Origin: Streptomyces griseus
Lineage (GTDB): Bacteria; Actinomycetota; Actinomycetes; Streptomycetales; Streptomycetaceae
NCBI RefSeq assembly: GCF_900460065.1
Contig: NZ_UAVD01000032.1
Location: forward strand, 1-64,000
DNA length: 64,000 nucleotides
Direction: 5' to 3'
The notes under the pieces were generated by a model. It did not search any database, had not been told where the DNA came from, and saw only the letters and a program-made list of their open reading frames with translations. The first letter of the stretch is position 1, and each line of letters begins with the position of its first letter. This document shows, one piece after another, positions 59,501 through 64,000 of this stretch. The position numbers and the translations under genes were made by a program.

Positions 59501-61910
59501 GGGTGAACTCAGCGACGCGCAGCAGGCGAAGTTCCCGCACCTGAAGGACTATCCGGCGTTCACCGTCGACGCCCGCGACCGCGACCGCGTCCGCGAATCC
59601 CTGCGCGGCCAGCTGATCGCGACCCAGCGCGCCGCCAACGGGGCCCTGCTCGCCGCCACCGGCGTACAGACAGCGGGAATTCTGGACGACCTGTACGGGA
59701 AGAAGGCGGCCTCCGCCGAACTCGGCCCGGTCTTCAGGAAGTCGACGCCCACCCTCTCCGTGTGGGCGCCCACCGCCCGGACCGTCTCGCTCGAACTCGA
59801 CGGCCGCACCCACCCGATGAAGCGCGACGACCGCACCGGCGTCTGGTCGGTGACCGGGAAGAAGGACTGGCGCGGCAAGCCCTACCGGTACGCCGTGACC
59901 GTCTGGGCCCCCGCCGTCCAGAAGATGGTCACCAACAAGGTCACCGACCCCTACTCCACGGCCCTGACCGCCGACTCCGCCCGCAGCCTCGTCGTCGACC
60001 TCACCGACCCGAAGCTCGCCCCGCGCGGCTGGTCCGGTCTGAAGAAGCCCGCCGCCACCCCGCTGCGGGACGCCCAGATCCAGGAGCTGCACGTCCGGGA
60101 CTTCTCCGTCACGGACCGCACGGCGAAGCACCCGGGGGAGTACCTGGCCTTCACCGACACCGGTTCGCAGGGCATGAAGCACCTGAAGAAGCTCGCCGAC
60201 TCCGGCACGAGCTACGTCCACCTGCTGCCCGTCTTCGACATCGGGACGATCCCGGAGAAGAAGAAGGACCAGCAGAAGCCCGCCTGCGATCTCCACGTCT
60301 ACGCCCCCGACTCCGAGGAGCAGCAGGCCTGCGTCTCCGAGGCCGCCGCCAAGGACGGGTTCAACTGGGGCTACGACCCCCTGCACTACACCGTCCCCGA
60401 AGGCTCGTACGCCTCCGACCCCGACGGCACCGAGCGCACCGTTGAGTTCCGGCAGATGGTCCAGGGCCTCAACCAGGCCGGGCTGCGCACGGTCATGGAC
60501 GTCGTCTACAACCACACCGTCGCCTCCGGCCAGGACGACAAGTCGGTCCTCGACCGCATCGTCCCCGGCTACTACCAGCGGCTCCTGGAGGACGGCACCG
60601 TCGCCACCTCCACCTGCTGCGCCAACACCGCCCCCGAGAACACCATGATGGGCAAGCTCGTCGTGGACTCGATCGTGACCTGGGCGAAGGAGTACAAGGT
60701 CGACGGCTTCCGCTTCGACCTGATGGGCCACCACCCCAAGGACAACATCCTGGAGGTCCGCAAGGCGCTGGACCGGCTCACGCCCGCCAAGGACGGCGTC
60801 GACGGCAAGAAGATCATCCTGTACGGCGAGGGCTGGAACTTCGGCGAGATCGCGGACGACGCCCGCTTCGTCCAGGCCACCCAGAAGAACATGGCCGGCA
60901 CCGGCATCGCCACCTTCTCCGACCGGGCCCGCGACGCCGTCCGCGGCGGCGGCCCCTTCGACGAGGACCCCGGCGTCCAAGGCTTCGCCTCCGGCCTCTA
61001 CACCGACCCCAACTCCTCCCCGGCCAACGGCACCCGCGCCGAGCAGAAGGCCCGGCTGCTGCACTACCAGGACCTGATCAAGGTCGGCCTCACCGGCAAC
61101 CTCGCCGACTACACCTTCACCGACACCTCCGGCCGCACCGTCAAGGGCTCCGAGGTCGACTACAACGGGGCGCCCGCCGGATACGCGGCCGCACCCGGCG
61201 ACGCGCTGGCCTACTCCGACGCCCACGACAACGAGACCCTCTTCGACACCCTCGCCTTCAAGCTCCCGGCCGGCACGACGGCCGCCGAACGGGCCAGGGC
61301 CCAGGTGGTCGCCATGGCCGCCTCCGTCCTCTCCCAGGGCCCCTCGCTCTCCCAGGCGGGCACCGACCTGCTGCGCTCCAAGTCCCTGGACCGCAACTCC
61401 TACGACAGCGGCGACTGGTTCAACGCCCTGCACTGGGACTGCCGCGACGGCAACGGCTTCGGGCGGGGCCTGCCGCCCGCCGCCGACAACCGGGACAAGT
61501 GGGCGTACGCGAAGCCGCTCCTGGCCGCCACCGGCGCCATCGCCCCGAAGTGCGCCCAGATCGAGGGGGCTTCGGCCGCCTACCGCGACCTGCTCACCAT
61601 CCGCTCCACCGAGAGGGAGTTCTCCCTGCGCACCGCCGGCCAGGTGCAGTCCGAGCTGTCCTTCCCGCTCTCCGGCACCACCGAGACCCCCGGCGTGATC
61701 ACCATGCGCCTGGGCGGACTGGTCGTCGTCCTCAACGCCGCGCCGACCACCGCCGACCAGCGGCTCGCCGCGCCGGCGGGGAAGACGTACGCACTGCACC
61801 CCGTCCAGGCCGAGGGCGCCGACCCTACGGTCAAACGAGCCAGGTACGACGGGAAATCGGCCACTTTCACCGTCCCGGGGCGTACGGCGGCCGTCTTCAC
61901 GCTGCGCTGA
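56592..61910 (+). CDS. pulA: Secreted bifunctional alpha-amylase/pullulanase with two GH13 domains
   Basis: The 1,772-residue extracellular enzyme has a signal peptide (to about residue 30, SRTILGRWTVAALCAALLP). GH13 domain 1 (about 50-600) has FFDVITNHTAD near 176, GFRIDTVKH near 297, FGEVYSAD near 335 and LGNHDMGR near 405. Two carbohydrate-binding repeats (about 718 and 815) follow. GH13 domain 2, pullulanase-type (about 1000-1700), has MDVVYNHTVA, GFRFDLMGHH, YGEGWNFGE and SDAHDNETLFD. Both domains keep their catalytic acids. It would cut alpha-1,4 and alpha-1,6 links of starch and pullulan, feeding MalEFG. Confidence 0.93.
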   Translation: MSRTILGRWTVAALCAALLPVVPAATAAASPRPPAPPSDAELAREPARHDLTREQFYFVLPDRFANGDTANDRGGLTGSRLEHGYDPTDKGFYQGGDLKGLTQKLDYIKGLGTTAIWMAPIFKNRPVQGTGKDASAGYHGYWITDFTQVDPHFGTNADLEKLIDKAHAKGMKVFFDVITNHTADTVDYAEKAYGYKPKGAFPYLDSTGRPFDDREGVKKVDRDSFPYTPVQTPGTGKKVPSWLNDPTMYHNRGDSTWAGESNEYGDFSGLDDLWTERPEVVEGMAKIYEKWVRDFDIDGFRIDTVKHVDLDFWTQWATALDDYAAKRGRDDFFMFGEVYSADTEVTSPYVTRGRLDSTLDFPFQDAARQFASQGAPADRLASVYGNDYRYTTDKANAYEQVTFLGNHDMGRIGTFLKQDNPKADDAELLKRARLANELMFLGRGNPVIYYGDEQGFTGAGGDKDSRQTLFASKTADYLDDDQLGTDRTHASDAYDTQHPVYRSIAALSKLTEEHPALRDGTQIERLADGSVYATSRIASERPHEYLVASNNGTTPKEVQLATESAEMNFRTVYGGSGTVRSGKDKKVTVTVPALSSLVLKADRTVGAPAAKPALTLKAPAAGATGTVEIAADVDGGRLNRVVFAAQVGNGKWQTLGTADHAPYQVTQYLDETVKAGTPLRYKAVVVDRTGRTSSALAETTAGATPPKPKPVAVERDRAIVHYQRPDGDYAGWQLKSGGRTAEFIGRDAYGAFAWLDLEKGTDSVPYTVEKNGTADGPPRTIDLGATGQVWIEQGEDGQTTEAPETPPQDTTKAVLNYHRPDGNYDGWGLHTWTGAQDPTDWSKPLMPVKKDAYGVTFEVPLVDGATTLSYILHKGDEKDLPSDQSLDLATYGHEVWMLGGRPGYLLPQTGGGAAPDLSRAEAQWIDANTVVWKVKTTDATSQQLVYAQKGGISVVDGALSDEGRWLRLQQGELSDAQQAKFPHLKDYPAFTVDARDRDRVRESLRGQLIATQRAANGALLAATGVQTAGILDDLYGKKAASAELGPVFRKSTPTLSVWAPTARTVSLELDGRTHPMKRDDRTGVWSVTGKKDWRGKPYRYAVTVWAPAVQKMVTNKVTDPYSTALTADSARSLVVDLTDPKLAPRGWSGLKKPAATPLRDAQIQELHVRDFSVTDRTAKHPGEYLAFTDTGSQGMKHLKKLADSGTSYVHLLPVFDIGTIPEKKKDQQKPACDLHVYAPDSEEQQACVSEAAAKDGFNWGYDPLHYTVPEGSYASDPDGTERTVEFRQMVQGLNQAGLRTVMDVVYNHTVASGQDDKSVLDRIVPGYYQRLLEDGTVATSTCCANTAPENTMMGKLVVDSIVTWAKEYKVDGFRFDLMGHHPKDNILEVRKALDRLTPAKDGVDGKKIILYGEGWNFGEIADDARFVQATQKNMAGTGIATFSDRARDAVRGGGPFDEDPGVQGFASGLYTDPNSSPANGTRAEQKARLLHYQDLIKVGLTGNLADYTFTDTSGRTVKGSEVDYNGAPAGYAAAPGDALAYSDAHDNETLFDTLAFKLPAGTTAAERARAQVVAMAASVLSQGPSLSQAGTDLLRSKSLDRNSYDSGDWFNALHWDCRDGNGFGRGLPPAADNRDKWAYAKPLLAATGAIAPKCAQIEGASAAYRDLLTIRSTEREFSLRTAGQVQSELSFPLSGTTETPGVITMRLGGLVVVLNAAPTTADQRLAAPAGKTYALHPVQAEGADPTVKRARYDGKSATFTVPGRTAAVFTLR

Positions 61911-61972
61911 CCTCCGACAGCACTACGGTGACGGCAGACGTCGGCAACGGAGCCGCGACAGCCGTCCTGGTG

Positions 61973-62022
61973 CACCGGGCCGGTCCCGCTCTCCCTCCCC
62001 GGGAGGCGGGGCCGGCCCGGTG
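61973..62022 (+). terminator. Terminator hairpin after the pullulanase gene
   Basis: 17-base arms, 16 of 17 paired (CACCGGGCCGGTCCCGC...), with a 16-base loop lie 63 bases past the stop codon. Confidence 0.85.
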
Positions 62023-62090
62023 CGTGCGGCAGGAGCCCCGCCCGGGGCGGCCGGCTCGCCGGCGCACCCTGCCCCAGCGCCCGGACGGTG

Positions 62091-64000
62091 ATGATGACCA
62101 CGGTGGGATACCTTCCCGACGAGACGAGCAGCTTCGTCGGGAGGCGGGCCGAACTGGCCCGGCTGGGAACCGCGTTGGCCACCCGGCGGATGACCACCCT
62201 GATCGGCCCCGGCGGCGTCGGCAAGACCCGGCTGGCGCTCCGGGCCGCCCGCGCCGCCGCCGACCGCTACGCGGACGGCGCCTGGTGGGCCGACCTCTCC
62301 CCGCTCTACGACGACGGGCTGTTGCTCCCCACCGTCTCGGACGCGGTCGGCCTCGCCGACCACACCCTGCGGATGCCCGTCGAGGCCCTCTGCGAATGGC
62401 TCGGCGACAAACGCCTCCTGCTGGTCCTCGACTCCGCCGAACACCTCCGCGCCTCCTGCTCCCATCTGCTGGCCGAGATCCTGACCACCTCGTCGGGGCT
62501 GACCGTCCTGGTCACCAGCAGGCAGCCGCTCGGCACCCGGGGCGAGTACGTCGTCGAGGTGCCGCCCCTCCCGGTCGACGGCGCACCCGACGCCCTCCAG
62601 CTGTTCGCCGACCGGCTGCGTGCCAGCGACCCCGGGGCCGGCCTCGACGCCCCGGGCGACGAGGCGGCGGCCACCGAGATCTGCCGCCGCCTCGAAGGCA
62701 TCCCGCTCGCCATCGAGCTGGCCGCCGCGGGCATCGGACGGCACAGCGTGGCCCAGCTCGCCCACCGCATCGGCAGCCGCTTCGACGCCCGCAGCGCCGG
62801 CTTCGGCGTGCCCGGCCGGGGCGGCGGCCTCGCCCTCGCCCCGGGCCTCGGAACCCCCGGTCCCGGCGCACCGGGCGCGATCGGGGCCGACGGGGCGGAG
62901 GGCGGCCCGGACACGGCCCGCCTCGACCTCCTCGCCGACGCGACGGTGTGGCCCCGCCGCCACCGCACCCTGCGCACCGCCATCGGCTGGTCCCACGAGC
63001 TGTGCACCCCGCTGGAGCGCCTCCTGTGGGCCCGCCTCACCCCGCTGCGGACCGACTTCGACGCGGCGGTCGCCCGCGAGGTCTGCGCGGGCGGCCCGCT
63101 CACCCCGGACGAGGTGGACCGGGCGCTCCAGGGACTCGTCGCCCAGTCCGTCGTCCAGCGCGACGGCGACCGCTACCGGATGCTCGACACGCTGCGCGAG
63201 TACGGCCGGATGTGGCTCACCGAGCTGGGCGAGGCCCGCGCCGCCGCCGACCGGCACGCGAGCAGCTTCCTCGGCCTCGCCCGCCGCGCCCACGACGGCT
63301 GGACCGGCCCGGACCAGGTGTCCTGGTACCACAAGGTGTCCGACACCCACCTCGACCTGTGCGCCGCCCTGGAGCACCTGCTCGTCCACGACGTCGGCGG
63401 GGCCCAGGAGATGGCGGGGCGCGTCGGCTTCTTCTGGGCCTGCTGCGGCCACCTCTCCGAGGCCCGGAGCTACGCCCAGCGCGCCCTGGACGCCGGCCCC
63501 GTCGACGGCCCCCACCGGACCAGGCTGCAATGGGTCCTCGGCGTCGCGGCCCTGCTCCAGGGCGACTTCGCGACCGCCGAGAAGTACGGCGCGCTCTGCA
63601 CGGCCACCGCCGTGTACGACCGGGACGAGGAGGGCATGCTCGGCGCCGCCTATCTCTCCGGCCTCACCCAGCTGATGACCGGGGAGCCCGAGGAGGCGCT
63701 GGAAGCGGCCGGGCGGGTGCTGCGGATGACCTCCGGCGTCCCGGTGGACTCGGCCCACCGGCTGCGGTGCCGCCTCATCACCGTCTTCGCGCTCACCGCG
63801 CTCGGCCGGCTCACCGAGTCCGAGGCGGCGGCCACCGCGCTGCGCCGGGCCTGCGAACGGGGCGGCGAGTTCTGGACCCGCTCCTACGCGGACTACCAGC
63901 TCGCCCTGATCGCCCTGCTCCAGGGCCGGCCCGCGGCCTCCGCCGCGCACGCCCGGTCGATGCTGGCCGGCAAGCACCGGCTCCGTGACAGCTTCGGCAT
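62091..64000 (+). CDS. Large STAND/NB-ARC NTPase regulator, partial (runs off the window)
   Basis: The frame is open to the window end, more than 636 codons. Walker A GPGGVGKTRLALR is at about 39-51, a LLLVLDSAEH Walker B-like strand near 107, and VLVTSRQPLG near 138 is the sensor. TPR-like helices follow. It resembles the ATPase part of the SARP regulator 45 kb upstream but has no N-terminal DNA-binding domain, so by family custom a LuxR-type helix-turn-helix may lie past the window. Start choices are adjacent: GTG at 62088, ATG at 62091 or ATG at 62094. An in-frame stop at 61929 forbids a longer form. Confidence 0.8.
   Translation, partial: MMTTVGYLPDETSSFVGRRAELARLGTALATRRMTTLIGPGGVGKTRLALRAARAAADRYADGAWWADLSPLYDDGLLLPTVSDAVGLADHTLRMPVEALCEWLGDKRLLLVLDSAEHLRASCSHLLAEILTTSSGLTVLVTSRQPLGTRGEYVVEVPPLPVDGAPDALQLFADRLRASDPGAGLDAPGDEAAATEICRRLEGIPLAIELAAAGIGRHSVAQLAHRIGSRFDARSAGFGVPGRGGGLALAPGLGTPGPGAPGAIGADGAEGGPDTARLDLLADATVWPRRHRTLRTAIGWSHELCTPLERLLWARLTPLRTDFDAAVAREVCAGGPLTPDEVDRALQGLVAQSVVQRDGDRYRMLDTLREYGRMWLTELGEARAAADRHASSFLGLARRAHDGWTGPDQVSWYHKVSDTHLDLCAALEHLLVHDVGGAQEMAGRVGFFWACCGHLSEARSYAQRALDAGPVDGPHRTRLQWVLGVAALLQGDFATAEKYGALCTATAVYDRDEEGMLGAAYLSGLTQLMTGEPEEALEAAGRVLRMTSGVPVDSAHRLRCRLITVFALTALGRLTESEAAATALRRACERGGEFWTRSYADYQLALIALLQGRPAASAAHARSMLAGKHRLRDSFG

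Noticed and set aside
56826..61799. A 1,657-codon open frame on the minus strand across the pullulanase gene
   Set aside because: It is a by-product of extreme third-position GC; it has valine/glycine/leucine-rich low-complexity translation, no motif, and lies antisense to a gene with intact catalytic motifs.

Overview
The window is very GC-rich, codes densely on both strands, and has many GTG starts, GTGA/ATGA stop-start overlaps and long perfect hairpins between genes. Together with AfsR/SARP-type regulators, an F420-linked reductase, glnE close to a glutamine synthetase, and a malR-malEFG-aglA block, this points to a Streptomyces chromosome, probably the conserved core. I see no tRNA, rRNA, CRISPR, phage or IS element. 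About 50 genes are supported.

Region 1 (1-11.5 kb) opens with the tail of a TetR regulator, a small primase-polymerase-like protein and a lipoprotein. An iron/heme acquisition locus follows. A heme-type ABC importer (hmuTUV-like, minus strand) diverges from two large surface proteins, each with two HtaA heme-binding domains. Then come a PhzF-like protein and a heme oxygenase, and finally methionine aminopeptidase. Two good iron boxes mark the locus: one between hmuT and the first HtaA gene, the other upstream of heme oxygenase. The inferred flow is heme capture at the wall, membrane relay, import, and ring opening to release iron.

Region 2 (11.5-29.2 kb) is general: an MFS exporter, NADPH:F420 reductase (npdG), a site-2-type protease, an AfsR/SARP regulator with an NTPase domain, a DrrAB-like drug ABC exporter, panB, an MFS pump with its TetR regulator and a perfect 19-bp dyad, a membrane-tethered endonuclease/exonuclease/phosphatase-fold protein, another MFS pump, and glutamine-dependent NAD synthetase.

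Region 3 (29.3-34 kb) holds a copper oxidase (Tat-type lipoprotein), a DUF6153 membrane protein, a CBS-pair protein, and a translationally coupled DUF3105-DUF305 pair. It may be a metal or redox handling cluster. Region 4 (34-45.6 kb) carries nitrogen genes (a glnA2-type ligase and glnE). Between them lie a small zinc-ribbon gene pair divergent from a GntR/UTRA regulator, a TetR/MFS pair with a 30-bp dyad, and a PrmC-related methyltransferase with an unusual leader.

Region 5 (45.7-62 kb) is an alpha-glucan utilisation regulon: malR, divergent malEFG, alpha-glucosidase aglA, a second MalR paralog whose start overlaps the aglA stop, a secreted alpha-amylase with a starch-binding domain, and a 1,772-residue enzyme with two GH13 catalytic domains. 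CTTGC/GCAAG operator-like dyads lie in front of malR/malE and of the amylase. The window ends inside a large STAND-type NTPase regulator.

Genes were identified by reading motifs by eye; no database search was run. Start sites are choices based on ribosome binding sites and family alignment.
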